Shown here: positions 11,682 to 24,269 of the stretch, one piece after another
Position numbering within the stretch: the stretch's first letter is position 1
Layout: each line of letters opens with the position of its first letter
Assembly (NCBI RefSeq): GCF_004912145.1
Contig: NZ_STGT01000003.1
Location: forward strand, 1-64,000
Source of the DNA: Peteryoungia rhizophila
GTDB taxonomy: Bacteria; Pseudomonadota; Alphaproteobacteria; Rhizobiales; Rhizobiaceae
DNA: 64,000 nucleotides
Direction of reading: 5' to 3'
Notes under the pieces: generated by a model
What the model saw: only the letters and a program-made list of their open reading frames with translations
Told to the model about the DNA's origin: nothing
Databases searched by the model: none
Translations under genes and position numbers: made by a program

Positions 11682-12218
11682 TCAGAACGGGATGTCGTCG
11701 TCGAGATCGCGCGAGAAACCGCCCGAGGGTGCGCTGCCGCCGCGGCTTGCGCCACCGGAGGAGCCGCCGCGCGAGGGGGCCGGAGCACTGTAGCCGCCGT
11801 CATAACCGCCGCCGCCGCCGCCGTAATCGGCACCGCCCATATCGCCACCGCGGGAGGCGCCATCGCCCCGACCGCCAAGCATGGTCAAGTTGCCGTTGAA
11901 GCCCTGCAGCACGACTTCCGTCGAGTAACGGTCATTGCCGGTCTGGTCCTGCCACTTGCGCGTCTGGAGCTGGCCCTCGACATATACGGTCGAGCCCTTT
12001 TTCAGATACTGCTCGGCAACCTTGCAGAGGCCCTCGTTGAAGATGACGACCGAATGCCATTCGGTCTTTTCCTTGCGCTCGCCGCTGTTCTTGTCGCGCC
12101 AGCTTTCCGAAGTCGCAATGCGAAGATTGGCGATCGGCCGGCCGTCCTGGGTCCGGCGAATTTCGGGATCGGCACCAAGATTGCCGATCAGAATGACCTT
12201 GTTGACGCTACCAGCCAT
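11682..12218 (-). CDS. ssb: Single-stranded DNA-binding protein
   Basis: Binds single-stranded DNA in replication, recombination and repair. It has 178 residues: an OB fold ([20 protein letters not shown] at the start, then TEWHSVVIF and [18 protein letters not shown]), a Gly/Ser-rich linker of about 55 residues, and the acidic tip DLDDDIPF that recruits partner proteins. The ATG at 12218 has AAGGTGAG directly upstream; the GTG nine bases earlier is less likely. It is divergent from uvrA, with a LexA box between them. Confidence 0.97.
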   Translation of the reverse strand: MAGSVNKVILIGNLGADPEIRRTQDGRPIANLRIATSESWRDKNSGERKEKTEWHSVVIFNEGLCKVAEQYLKKGSTVYVEGQLQTRKWQDQTGNDRYSTEVVLQGFNGNLTMLGGRGDGASRGGDMGGADYGGGGGGYDGGYSAPAPSRGGSSGGASRGGSAPSGGFSRDLDDDIPF

Positions 12219-12330
12219 GACACTCACCTTACTGCCGCGCCGCCGCGGCGTTCAAATTCCAATTAAAAGCCACCTTATCCCATCCACTGCTGCGAGTGGG
12301 CAGTGAGCGGTTTAAATCCACAGCGAAAAT

Positions 12331-12345
12331 GTTCTTTATTTGTTC
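12331..12345. promoter_or_regulatory. LexA (SOS) box GTTC-N7-GTTC
   Basis: Exact match to the direct-repeat LexA operator of alphaproteobacteria: GTTC at 12331-12334, seven bases TTTATTT, GTTC at 12342-12345. It lies between the divergent ssb and uvrA genes, 113 bases from ssb and 142 from uvrA. That is where LexA would control one or both promoters after DNA damage. Confidence 0.88.
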
Positions 12346-12486
12346 TAGTATTTCTCTATGATCCTGTCAACAGAATCGAAATTCCACATCGGTCGCGGCT
12401 TGTGCCTCGACTCAAGCGCTCCGTTGACTACATAAGGACAGTTCTCCCAAGAACCGTCCCCTTCCCTTTGCCGATCAGAGCCCGAC

Positions 12487-15408
<2,922 letters not shown>

Positions 15409-15432
15409 TCTTGAGCTCCCATACAAGAAGGT

Positions 15433-15457
15433 ACCCTGCCTGTACGCAGGGTTCATT
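15433..15457 (+). terminator. Rho-independent terminator after uvrA
   Basis: Perfect 7-bp stem ACCCTGC / GCAGGGT with a 6-base loop, then TCATTTTT. It lies 25 bases after the uvrA stop. Confidence 0.8.
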
Positions 15458-15502
15458 TTTGATTTAGCCAATCACCTATATTTATCGAGCGGGAGGCATT
15501 TC

Positions 15503-16306
15503 ATGACCAAATCAGGCTCAATCCGATGTGGCATCGGGGGATGGACCTTTGATGCCTGGGACGACAGCTTTTATCCGAATGATCTGCCGAAGAAGCGCCA
15601 GCTGGAATATGCCAGCCGGCAGTTGACGGCGATCGAGGTGAACGGGACCTATTATTCCAGCCAGAAGCCGGCGACCTTTGCCAAATGGGCGTCCGAAGCT
15701 CCGGAAAAGTTCGTCTTTTCGCTAAAAGCCAGCCGGTTCTGTACCAACCGCAAGATTCTGGCCGAGGCTGGACCGTCGGTCGAGAAATTTTTGCATCAGG
15801 GTATCGAGGAACTGGGGCCGCATCTGGGGCCGATCCTCTGGCAGTTCATGGGGACTAAGAAATTCGACGCCGATGATTTCGAGGCGTTTCTTGGCCTGTT
15901 GCCGAAGGCGCTGAATGGACGGCCGCTGCGCCATGTGGTGGAACCCCGGCATGAGAGCTTTCTTGTGCCGGAGTTCATCGACATGCTGCGCCGGCATGGG
16001 GTGGCGGCCGTTTGTGCCGATCATCACGACTATCCGATGTTTGCCGATCCGACCGCCGATTTCATCTATGCGCGGCTGCAAAAGGGCACGGATGAAACGC
16101 CGACCTGCTATCCGCCAGGGGAGATCGACGCCTGGGGCGAGCGGTTCAAGGCTTATGCCGCGGGCAACGTGCCCGAGGATCTGAACCTGATTGCCAAGGA
16201 CAAGCCGGCGAAAAAGGAGCCGCGCGACGTCTTCGCCTTCTTCATCTCCGGGGGCAAGGTAAATGCACCGAGGGGGGCGATAGAGTTGCAGAAGCGGATC
16301 GGCTAA
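15503..16306 (+). CDS. DUF72 domain-containing protein (YecE-like)
   Basis: 267-residue soluble protein of the DUF72/YecE family, predicted TIM barrel of unknown function. It opens with RCGIGGWTFDAWDDSFYP, typical of the family, and continues with TAIEVNGTYYSSQKPATFAKW, the conserved FSLKASRF and LWQFMGTKKFD. A strong ribosome-binding site GGGAGG is 6 bases before the ATG. It follows uvrA on the same strand but is separated by a terminator, so it probably has its own promoter. Confidence 0.85.
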   Translation: MTKSGSIRCGIGGWTFDAWDDSFYPNDLPKKRQLEYASRQLTAIEVNGTYYSSQKPATFAKWASEAPEKFVFSLKASRFCTNRKILAEAGPSVEKFLHQGIEELGPHLGPILWQFMGTKKFDADDFEAFLGLLPKALNGRPLRHVVEPRHESFLVPEFIDMLRRHGVAAVCADHHDYPMFADPTADFIYARLQKGTDETPTCYPPGEIDAWGERFKAYAAGNVPEDLNLIAKDKPAKKEPRDVFAFFISGGKVNAPRGAIELQKRIG

Positions 16307-16458
16307 CGGCGCGGCCCGGCTGACCGTCATCAATTTGTGACATTGGCGAAACTGGACTAGGCTCGGTCGCAGAGTCGCACTCGCGACCGCGTTTTGGACC
16401 GGCATGCTTTTCCTCTTTGGACATGTGCGTCCAGATTTTTAGAGTTCGAGGCACTTCC

Positions 16459-18120
16459 ATGTCGGGCATCGCCGTCTTTATTCATCTCGCTGGCGCCGTG
16501 GCGCTGCTTCTCTGGGCGACACGCATGGTGCGCACGGGGATCGAACGCGCCTATGGCGGCGTCCTGAAGGACAAACTGCGGCATGCGGTCGGAAACCGGT
16601 TCTCTGCGGCCTTTGCCGGTTTCCTGTTTGCGGTGGCACTGCAGAGTGCAACAGCGGTTGCGCTGATCGTTGCCTCGTTTTCAGCCGCCGGTTATGTCCT
16701 GCCGGCCATCGGGGTCGCGACGCTGCTCGGCGCGGATTTCGGGTCCGCCTTCGTGGTGCGCATCCTGCGCTATGATCTCTCGCTGCTGGTGCCTGTGCTG
16801 TTGCTTGCCGGAACGATCGCATTCCGCGCCTCCGAGGCGCGCGGCTGGCGACAGATCGGGCGCATTCTCTTCGGTCTCGGCCTGCTTCTCCTGTCGCTGC
16901 GCCTAATCGGCGAGGCATCGGAGCCGCTGCGCGAGAGCCGGATCCTGCCGGTTCTGTTCAATTATCTCGCCGGCGACTGGATCAGTGCCTTCGTGCTAGC
17001 GGCCCTGCTCGCCTGGGCATTCCATTCGAGTGTGGCGGCAGTTCTGCTGGTCGCTTCCCTTGCCGACCAGAACCTGCTGCCAGACGCCCTGATCATTCCG
17101 CTGGTGCTCGGCATCAATTTCGGCGCTGCGATCATTGCGGCCCTGCTCACCAAGAATGCCGAGGCGAATGCGAGGATCGTTCCGCTTGGCAATGTCGTCA
17201 TCCGCGGGATGATGACCCTGATCGCGCTTGCCGCCCAATTTGTCTTTGCGCTCAGTCCCTCCGTCTTCTCCGCGCATCCCGGCGATTCCGTGGTGATGGT
17301 GCATCTGGCGATGAACGGCGCCGTTCTCGTATTCGGGCTTCCCTTTGCGGGCCTGGTCGCTTCCATGCTGGAACGGATGCTGGCGGGTTCGGAAGAGCGG
17401 GCGGCGAACGACGATCGTTTTTCCGCGCTGAACGTGATGGATCTGACCAACCCGCAGCAGGCCATTTCGAATGCGACACGCGAGGTTCTGACGGTCTGTG
17501 ACAAGACCGAGATCATGCTCAACGGCATATTCGAGCTCTACGAGCGCTGGGACACGAAGAAAACGCAGCGGATCGAGGCGCTCGACGACCAGATCGACAC
17601 GATCCACCGCGACATCAAGTTTTACCTCGCCCGCATTTCGCAGACGGCGCTCGACCAGGCCTCTGCCGCCCAGTGCCAGAACCTGCTCGGCGCGACGATC
17701 AAGATCGAACAGGCAGCCGACATTATCTCGCAGAACATGCTCACCCGGGCGCGCAAGAAGAACGAGCGCAATGTCGCCTTCTCCGCCGAGGGCTGGGCCG
17801 AACTCTGCGCCATGCATGACGAGGTGGTGCAGAATGCTCATCTCGCCTTCAACCTGTTGGTCAACCGTGACATCGGCCATGCGCGCCAGTTGGTTGCGCG
17901 CAAGGAAGCGATCCGGAACCTGGTGAAAACAAGCGAGGAAAGCCATTTGCAACGCTTGCGTCAGGGCAATGCGGCAAGCTTCGATTCGAGCTCCCTGCAT
18001 ATCGACACGATGCGGGATCTCAAGGAGATCAACTCGCTGTTCGTTTCCATCGCCTATCCGCTTCTCGAGGGCGAAGGCCTGTTGCGGCGCAGCCGACTGG
18101 TGCAGCCGGCGGAACTCTGA
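16459..18120 (+). CDS. Na/Pi cotransporter family protein with PhoU-like C-terminus
   Basis: 553-residue membrane protein. The first 310 residues hold two Na/Pi-cotransport repeats with the paired motifs LQSATAVALIVASFSAAG and FHSSVAAVLLVASLADQ; the repeat asparagine/glutamine-serine pattern is the family hallmark. Residues from about 330 onward form a PhoU-like helical domain, seen as two long amphipathic helical blocks (CDKTEIMLNGIFELYERWD). It probably moves phosphate or another anion with sodium. The ATG at 16459 was chosen because the first transmembrane helix follows at once. No pho genes are adjacent. Confidence 0.9.
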   Translation: MSGIAVFIHLAGAVALLLWATRMVRTGIERAYGGVLKDKLRHAVGNRFSAAFAGFLFAVALQSATAVALIVASFSAAGYVLPAIGVATLLGADFGSAFVVRILRYDLSLLVPVLLLAGTIAFRASEARGWRQIGRILFGLGLLLLSLRLIGEASEPLRESRILPVLFNYLAGDWISAFVLAALLAWAFHSSVAAVLLVASLADQNLLPDALIIPLVLGINFGAAIIAALLTKNAEANARIVPLGNVVIRGMMTLIALAAQFVFALSPSVFSAHPGDSVVMVHLAMNGAVLVFGLPFAGLVASMLERMLAGSEERAANDDRFSALNVMDLTNPQQAISNATREVLTVCDKTEIMLNGIFELYERWDTKKTQRIEALDDQIDTIHRDIKFYLARISQTALDQASAAQCQNLLGATIKIEQAADIISQNMLTRARKKNERNVAFSAEGWAELCAMHDEVVQNAHLAFNLLVNRDIGHARQLVARKEAIRNLVKTSEESHLQRLRQGNAASFDSSSLHIDTMRDLKEINSLFVSIAYPLLEGEGLLRRSRLVQPAEL

Positions 18121-18153
18121 AACCGCGACATACTTTCGGGCGATGCGCCTGCG

Positions 18154-19629
18154 TCAGGCTGGCAGAACGTGTGAGACGAGGTCTTCAGCCGTGAGGCCTT
18201 CACCTGACCTGCCCGCCGCCTGGCCGTGCTGATGGACGCCGGCGCAGGCCGCTTCGAAAGCCGGCATGCCATTGGAGAGATTGGCGCCGATAATGCCTGC
18301 CAGAACGTCGCCTGAGCCGGCGGTTGCGAGTGTGGCCGGCGCCTTCTCCTCGACTGCGGCGTGGCCATCAGGGGATGCAATCACGGTGTCGGCGCCCTTG
18401 TAGACGACGATGCCGCCTATGGCTCTTGCAGCAGCGAGTGCCTTCTCGACCTTGCCTTCCTCGGATTTGGCGATTTCCGGAAAGAGACGGGTGAACTCAC
18501 CTTCATGTGGTGTGATGACCAAGTGACCCGACGAGCCTGCAAAGGCGCTTTGCAGTGCGTTGGCATTGTCGGCGAAAGCCGAGATCCCATCGGCATCCAG
18601 CACCAGTCTCCGTCCATTCCGCGCGATGGCAAGGGCGTAGCTGCGCGCCTTGTCACGGCTTGCGAATCCCGGCCCGAGGACAAAGCTGTTGCGCCTCTGG
18701 TCGATCAGCCAGTTTTCGACATCGGCCAGTGTGTCGATCGGCGCCAGCATCACGGCCGTCAGATGTGCTCCGTTGGCAGCCAGAGCGTCGCTGGGTGAGG
18801 CCAAAGTGACAAGCCCTGCGCCGGCTTTCAATGCCGCGCCGGCCGACAAGCGGGCAGCGCCGGTCGAGATCGCCGGGCCGGAAAAAACCGTTAGATGGCC
18901 GCGACGATATTTGTGATCCTCGGCAGACAGCGCGCGACGGAATGCCTGGAAAAGCGCCGGCCCGTTGACCCGGAATTTTCCAGCCTCGGCGAGGACGATG
19001 CGCCGGGGTATGCCGATATCGAAGACTTCGACCGTGCCGCAGTGGCTACGCCCCGGAAGGAGCACATGACCCGGCTTTCGCTCGACGAAGGTGACGCTGC
19101 GGTCTGCGCGGAAGGCTGCCCCACGGATTTTACCGGTCGCGCCGTCGATACCGGAGGGCAGATCGACCGCGAGCACGGGCGCGCCGGTCTCTGCCACCTT
19201 ATCGATCACCAGTCGCACAATGTCCGGGACGTCGCGCGCGAGGCCGGCCCCGAACAATGCGTCGATCACCACGTCCCCTGCATGGGGCATGTAGGCTTCG
19301 AGGCTTTCGACAGGGCCAGCCCAACTCTCTCGGGCGATCCTGGCATCGCCGCTCAGCCGGTCCGGGTCCCCCAAGGCGAAGACGCGGACGTCGGCACCGC
19401 AACGGACAAGCGCTGTTGCCGCAACGTAGCCATCACCGCCGTTGTTGCCAGGGCCGCAGAAAACTGGGAACCGACGCGCCGCTGGGTAGTGCCGTAAGGC
19501 AGAGGCAGCCACGGCCTCCCCGGCGCAACGCATCAGCATGGAGCCAATGAGTCCGGAGGCGATCGCAGCGGCATCGACGTGCGAAATCTCATTCGGGGTC
19601 AACAGGATCTCAGGTCTTGGAAGTCTCAT
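18154..19629 (-). CDS. nnrD: Bifunctional NAD(P)H-hydrate epimerase / ADP-dependent dehydratase
   Basis: Repairs damaged NADHX and NADPHX: the N-terminal YjeF_N half (residues 1 to about 210) epimerises and the C-terminal YjeF_C half dehydrates with ADP. Supporting motifs are FCGPGNNGGDGYVAATALVR, VIDALFGAGLARDV and DLPSGIDGATG in the first half, and VLGPGFASRD, ITPHEGEFTRLFP and the nucleotide-binding TAGSGDVLAGIIGA in the second. Total is 491 residues, normal for the fused form. The ATG at 19629 begins MRLPRPEILLTPNEI, the usual start. It is divergent from glnB. Confidence 0.93.
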   Translation of the reverse strand: MRLPRPEILLTPNEISHVDAAAIASGLIGSMLMRCAGEAVAASALRHYPAARRFPVFCGPGNNGGDGYVAATALVRCGADVRVFALGDPDRLSGDARIARESWAGPVESLEAYMPHAGDVVIDALFGAGLARDVPDIVRLVIDKVAETGAPVLAVDLPSGIDGATGKIRGAAFRADRSVTFVERKPGHVLLPGRSHCGTVEVFDIGIPRRIVLAEAGKFRVNGPALFQAFRRALSAEDHKYRRGHLTVFSGPAISTGAARLSAGAALKAGAGLVTLASPSDALAANGAHLTAVMLAPIDTLADVENWLIDQRRNSFVLGPGFASRDKARSYALAIARNGRRLVLDADGISAFADNANALQSAFAGSSGHLVITPHEGEFTRLFPEIAKSEEGKVEKALAAARAIGGIVVYKGADTVIASPDGHAAVEEKAPATLATAGSGDVLAGIIGANLSNGMPAFEAACAGVHQHGQAAGRSGEGLTAEDLVSHVLPA

Positions 19630-19711
19630 GCCACACGTTAGAGCAGAAATCCCGACACGAGCAAAGCTGCACGATTTTAGGCACATTCTTTCTGGTTAAA
19701 TTAAATGCAAA

Positions 19712-19749
19712 TGCACGCTTTGTGAGCACCGCGTTTGCATTTTGTGCAA
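19712..19749. promoter_or_regulatory. Candidate NtrC-binding sites upstream of glnB
   Basis: Two dyad-like elements lie about 160-190 bases upstream of the sigma-54 promoter: TGCAC-N6-TGAGCACC at 19712-19730 and the near palindrome TTGCATTTTGTGCAA at 19735-19749. NtrC sites commonly look like TGCAC-N5-GGTGCA and act at this distance. The match is partial, so the assignment is an inference. Confidence 0.45.
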
Positions 19750-19875
19750 TCCGGACAGGCGTTTAAGGGTGTGGTAACATTGGAAAAAAGATTGGCCGAA
19801 AGCGATAATTCAAGCAATTCGGGCTGGCTTTTCAGTTCGTTTTGCGGGAGATTTGCCCTGTCGGACGGAGGATGA

Positions 19876-20319
<444 letters not shown>

Positions 20320-20323
20320 ACGG

Positions 20324-20347
20324 ACCCGACACCTAGGGAGGTCGGGT
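20324..20347 (+). terminator. Intercistronic hairpin between glnB and glnA
   Basis: Stem ACCCGAC / GTCGGGT directly after the glnB stop, followed by only TTT. It may attenuate or stabilise the upstream message and not end it fully. Confidence 0.5.
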
Positions 20348-20381
20348 TTAAATCGTCAGCTCACGCGAGGAACATAAAAAT

Positions 20382-21791
20382 ATGACGACCGCAAACGATA
20401 TCCTCAAACAGATCAAGGACAACGACGTCAAGTTCGTCGACCTGCGCTTCACGGACCCGAAGGGCAAGCTGCAGCACGTCACGATGGACATTGTCTGCGT
20501 CGACGAAGACATGTTCGCCGATGGCGTCATGTTCGACGGCTCCTCGATCGCCGGCTGGAAGGCCATCAACGAGTCCGACATGGTGCTGATGCCGGATCCG
20601 GCCACCGTTCACATGGACCCCTTCTTCGCCCAGTCGACTATGGTCATCCTCTGCGACATTCTTGATCCGGTTTCGGGCGAAGCCTATAACCGCGATCCGC
20701 GCGGCACCGCCAAGAAGGCCGAAGCCTATCTGAAGGCATCCGGCATCGGCGACACCGTCTTCGTCGGCCCGGAAGCCGAATTTTTCGTCTTCGACGACGT
20801 CAAGTACAAGGCCGATCCTTACAACACCGGCTTCAAGCTCGATTCGACCGAACTGCCGTCTAACGACGACACCGACTACGAGACCGGCAATCTCGGTCAC
20901 CGTCCGCGCGTCAAGGGCGGCTATTTCCCGGTTCCGCCGATCGACAGCCTGCAGGACATGCGCTCCGAAATGCTGACGGTTCTCGGCGAAATGGGCGTTG
21001 TCGTTGAGAAGCACCACCATGAAGTGGCGGCGGCCCAGCACGAGCTCGGCATCAAATTCGACGCGCTGGTGCGCAATGCCGACAAGATGCAGATCTACAA
21101 GTATGTCGTGCACCAGGTCGCCAATGCCTATGGCAAGACCGCGACCTTCATGCCGAAGCCGATCTTCGGTGACAACGGCTCGGGCATGCACGTGCACATG
21201 TCGATCTGGAAGGATGGCAAGCCGACCTTCGCCGGTGATGAATATGCCGGGCTGTCGGAAAGCTGCCTGTATTTCATCGGTGGCATCATCAAGCACGCGA
21301 AGGCGATCAACGCCTTCTCCAACCCGTCGACCAATTCCTACAAGCGTCTGGTCCCGGGTTATGAAGCGCCGGTTCTGCTCGCCTATTCGGCCCGCAACCG
21401 TTCGGCCTCGTGCCGCATTCCCTTCGGCTCCAACCCGAAGGCCAAGCGCGTCGAAGTCCGCTTCCCGGATCCGACAGCGAACCCCTACCTCGCCTTCGCC
21501 GCCATGCTGATGGCCGGTCTCGACGGCATCAAGAACAAGATCCATCCGGGCAAGGCCATGGACAAGGACCTGTATGATCTGCCGCCGAAGGAACTGAAGA
21601 AGATCCCGACCGTCTGCGGTTCGCTGCGCGAAGCGCTGGAAAATCTGGACAAGGACCGCAAGTTCCTGACCGCCGGTGGCGTCTTCGACGACGACCAGAT
21701 CGACTCGTTCATCGAGCTGAAGATGCAGGAAGTCATGCGCTACGAAATGACCCCGCATCCGGTCGAATACGACATGTACTACTCGGTCTGA
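20382..21791 (+). CDS. glnA: Glutamine synthetase type I
   Basis: Makes glutamine from glutamate, ammonium and ATP; a cytoplasmic dodecamer. 469 residues is the standard GSI length. Motifs: the latch [19 protein letters not shown], the metal-site [10 protein letters not shown], the [10 protein letters not shown] loop, the ATP site with [13 protein letters not shown] and the adenylylation tyrosine in [10 protein letters not shown]. That tyrosine means activity can be switched by GlnE under GlnB control, in keeping with the partner gene upstream. It ends at a strong terminator. Confidence 0.98.
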   Translation: MTTANDILKQIKDNDVKFVDLRFTDPKGKLQHVTMDIVCVDEDMFADGVMFDGSSIAGWKAINESDMVLMPDPATVHMDPFFAQSTMVILCDILDPVSGEAYNRDPRGTAKKAEAYLKASGIGDTVFVGPEAEFFVFDDVKYKADPYNTGFKLDSTELPSNDDTDYETGNLGHRPRVKGGYFPVPPIDSLQDMRSEMLTVLGEMGVVVEKHHHEVAAAQHELGIKFDALVRNADKMQIYKYVVHQVANAYGKTATFMPKPIFGDNGSGMHVHMSIWKDGKPTFAGDEYAGLSESCLYFIGGIIKHAKAINAFSNPSTNSYKRLVPGYEAPVLLAYSARNRSASCRIPFGSNPKAKRVEVRFPDPTANPYLAFAAMLMAGLDGIKNKIHPGKAMDKDLYDLPPKELKKIPTVCGSLREALENLDKDRKFLTAGGVFDDDQIDSFIELKMQEVMRYEMTPHPVEYDMYYSV

Positions 21792-21812
21792 TCGACCACA
21801 CATTCCAATCGA

Positions 21813-21843
21813 AACGCCGGCGGAGACATCCGCCGGCGTTTTT
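21813..21843 (+). terminator. Rho-independent terminator after glnA
   Basis: Perfect 12-bp stem AACGCCGGCGGA / TCCGCCGGCGTT with a 4-base loop, followed by TTTT, 21 bases after the glnA stop. Confidence 0.9.
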
Positions 21844-21941
21844 CGTTGCGTACGGAACCATTTGCCTTGAAAGACGCTTTCGCCGGACGGGCCGTCGCGC
21901 TAGCACTTGTTGAGATATTCCTCCGCGACAAGCGATCCCCG

Positions 21942-22862
21942 ATGCCAGCGTCAAAACTTCCGACCGATCCGCGCCTCTACGACTGGCTGCTCTTCCTGCT
22001 GGCGCCGGTCTTCTTTTCGTCGAACCTGATCTTCGGTCGCGGCATCTCCGGCGAAGTCGGTCCCTTCGCCACAGCGCTCCTGCGCTGGCTCGGTGCGGCG
22101 ATCCTGATGTCACCTTTCATCTGGCAGGAGCGGCAGGCCTGCCTCGATTTCGTCCGCCGCCACACGGCGCTCTGGTTGACACTCGGCATTCTCGGCATGG
22201 GGATCTGCGGTGGCGTCGTCTATTGGGCTCTGACGCTGACGACGGCCTCGAACGCGACGCTGATCTACACGACCTCTTCGCTGTTCATCATCCTGTTCCA
22301 GTGGCTATTCCAGAAGCGGGCGATCACGCAGCTGGAATTTTCGGGCATGGTGATCGCCTTTGCCGGTGTCGTCGCCATCGTGCTGAAAGGTCACCCGGAA
22401 GCGCTGCTGCAACTGAGTTTCAACATCGGCGACCTCGCAATCCTGGTCGCAGCGATTGCCTTTGCTGCCTATTCGCTGCTGCTGCGGCGTCCGTCCGTGC
22501 GCGCCATGCCGCCACTGCCGCTGTTTGCTTTGCTGGCCCTCTCCGGCTCGATCGTGCTTGTTCCGCCGGGGCTGATCGAGATTGCGATGGGCGGGCCCCT
22601 GCCCGACACGGGCATGGAATTCGCCAAGCTCGCAGGGATCATCCTGTTCGCCTCGCTCGCCGCCTTTTATTGTTTTCAGCACGCGGTACAGGTCTTCGGG
22701 CCGGGCATTGCCGGGATGACGCTCTACCTGATGCCGCCCATGTCGATCCTGATGGCGGTCTTCTTCCTGGACGAGAGCTTCGAGGCGTATCACGCGGTCG
22801 GGATCGTACTGGTGACCGGCGGCCTCATTTTGGCAACTGCGCCCCGGCGGAAATCGGGCTAG
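21942..22862 (+). CDS. EamA/DMT family transporter
   Basis: 306-residue inner-membrane protein with about ten hydrophobic helices arranged as two EamA repeats. Typical phrases are PVFFSSNLIFGRGI in helix 1, TTASNATLIYTTSSLFIILF after helix 3, and LYLMPPMSILMAVFFLDESF near the end. Substrate cannot be inferred. The ATG at 21942 places the protein start just before helix 1; no good ribosome-binding site is seen, so the start may be off. It lies downstream of the glnA terminator. Confidence 0.82.
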   Translation: MPASKLPTDPRLYDWLLFLLAPVFFSSNLIFGRGISGEVGPFATALLRWLGAAILMSPFIWQERQACLDFVRRHTALWLTLGILGMGICGGVVYWALTLTTASNATLIYTTSSLFIILFQWLFQKRAITQLEFSGMVIAFAGVVAIVLKGHPEALLQLSFNIGDLAILVAAIAFAAYSLLLRRPSVRAMPPLPLFALLALSGSIVLVPPGLIEIAMGGPLPDTGMEFAKLAGIILFASLAAFYCFQHAVQVFGPGIAGMTLYLMPPMSILMAVFFLDESFEAYHAVGIVLVTGGLILATAPRRKSG

Positions 22863-22949
22863 GTGTGGGAGACGACAATGGTCCCATACACCATCCCTTG
22901 ATTTCGTCGGGCTTTCTTCCCAAATATGTCAGGGAAAGGAAGTCAAGCC

Positions 22950-23279
22950 ATGAAACAACGAAGCGCTAAATTTGGTATCGGGGATGTCGTACGGCACCGG
23001 GTCTTTCCGTTCCGCGGCGTGATCTTCGATGTTGATCCGGAATTTGCGAATTCCGAGGAGTGGTGGAACGCTATCCCGGCCGAAGTCCGGCCGCACAAGG
23101 ATCAGCCCTTCTACCACCTGCTCGCGGAGAATTCCGAGACGGAATACGTGGCCTATGTGTCCGAGCAGAACCTCGAACGCGATCAGAGCCAGGAGCCGCT
23201 GCGCAACCCGCAGATCCAGCAGATTTTCGAACCGCAGCAGAGCGGCCATTACAAGCCGAAGATGAACTTCGCCCACTGA
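22950..23279 (+). CDS. hspQ: Heat shock protein HspQ (YccV-like)
   Basis: 109-residue protein of the YccV/HspQ fold. In enterobacteria HspQ binds hemimethylated DNA and acts as an adaptor for Lon. Visible core: KFGIGDVVRHRVFPFRGVIF at residues 6-25, DPEFANSEEWWNAIP, and FYHLLAENSETEYVAYVSEQ. GGAAAGGAAG lies before the ATG at 22950. It stands alone and ends at a terminator shared with the convergent IalB gene. Confidence 0.9.
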   Translation: MKQRSAKFGIGDVVRHRVFPFRGVIFDVDPEFANSEEWWNAIPAEVRPHKDQPFYHLLAENSETEYVAYVSEQNLERDQSQEPLRNPQIQQIFEPQQSGHYKPKMNFAH

Positions 23280-23304
23280 CGGTTCACTCTCGGTCCCGAA
23301 ACGC

Positions 23305-23338
23305 AAAGAAGCCCGCGTCTGGCGACGCGGGCTTCTTT
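23305..23338. terminator. Bidirectional terminator between hspQ and ialB-like gene
   Basis: Perfect 15-bp inverted repeat, AAAGAAGCCCGCGTC against its complement, with a 4-base loop. A-run and T-run flank it, so it works for both convergent genes. Confidence 0.9.
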
Positions 23339-23361
23339 TCATTTCAATGCTGATTAGCGGA

Positions 23362-23997
23362 TCAGTTGCCCTGCTTGGCAGCGTTCTGGGCGTCGGTGAT
23401 GGCCTTGTTGCGCTCTTCCTGCTTCTTCTGCATGGCTTCCTGCAGGAGACGCTGACGCTCTTCGGCCTGAGACTGCGACATCGCTTCGCCATCGAAGGCG
23501 CCGGTGAAGCCGGTCAGCGGGATCTTGATCGGGTTCGGCGCGCGGCGGAAGTTGATCGAGGTGAAGACGACCTCGCCACCCTTCTTCAGGCTGTCGATGA
23601 TCGCATCCGTCAGCGGGATTTCAGCCGTGCAGCGGTCGGGCAGGCAGACGGCATAGTCTAGCTTGGTGCCCTTGGCGCCGTCGATCTGCATCATTACGCC
23701 CGGCGGGATCAGGCGGGCCGATGGGACCGTGACCTGAAGGAGCTTGCGGTTGACCTTGCCTTCGACCGTGATCAGGCCGACGGCCGTGATCAGCTGACCA
23801 TTGGCGGCGACGAGCTGGTTCTGGACGACGCAGACGTCCGACTCTTCCTGCTTGGCGCAGGTCTTGAACCATTTCGCCTCGGAGGGAGCTGCGGCGGCTT
23901 CCTGTGCCTGCGCGACGACCGGCATGGCGGTGGCTGCGAAGGACAAGGCGATTGCAGACACAGCCGTCCGCGTTGCGTTGCTAAGTTTGAACATCAT
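23362..23997 (-). CDS. Invasion-associated locus B (IalB) family protein
   Basis: 211-residue exported protein with a signal peptide (SAIALSFAATAMPVVAQAQ). The mature part carries two Cys pairs typical of the family: WFKTCAKQEESDVCVVQ and YAVCLPDRCTAEIP. It ends with a Gln/Glu/Arg-rich helix (SQAEERQRLLQEAMQKKQEE). IalB was named from Bartonella erythrocyte invasion, but members are widespread in non-pathogenic rhizobia and their role is unclear. The first of two adjacent ATGs was used because AGGAGA lies upstream. Confidence 0.88.
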   Translation of the reverse strand: MMFKLSNATRTAVSAIALSFAATAMPVVAQAQEAAAAPSEAKWFKTCAKQEESDVCVVQNQLVAANGQLITAVGLITVEGKVNRKLLQVTVPSARLIPPGVMMQIDGAKGTKLDYAVCLPDRCTAEIPLTDAIIDSLKKGGEVVFTSINFRRAPNPIKIPLTGFTGAFDGEAMSQSQAEERQRLLQEAMQKKQEERNKAITDAQNAAKQGN

Positions 23998-24269
23998 ACG
24001 TATTCCGTCTCCTGAAAACCCCTGTCGCGCGGACTTCGATGCCGCGTCATTCACCGGTCGTGTGTGCCCTCACCTGTCGTTCAAATGAGGCAAATACATG
24101 ACCCGGCGATCTGGCTCACCTGTTACATTGTGGCGGCCGGAATATCCAGCATTTCTTTGACACCGGATCGACTCACCCCGCCTAAATCCCACCCGCTTGT
24201 GTTGGTTTTATGGTGACTGTGCTAGCTTCCGCGCGATTTGCAGATTCCATACCGGGGAGGACCAAGATC

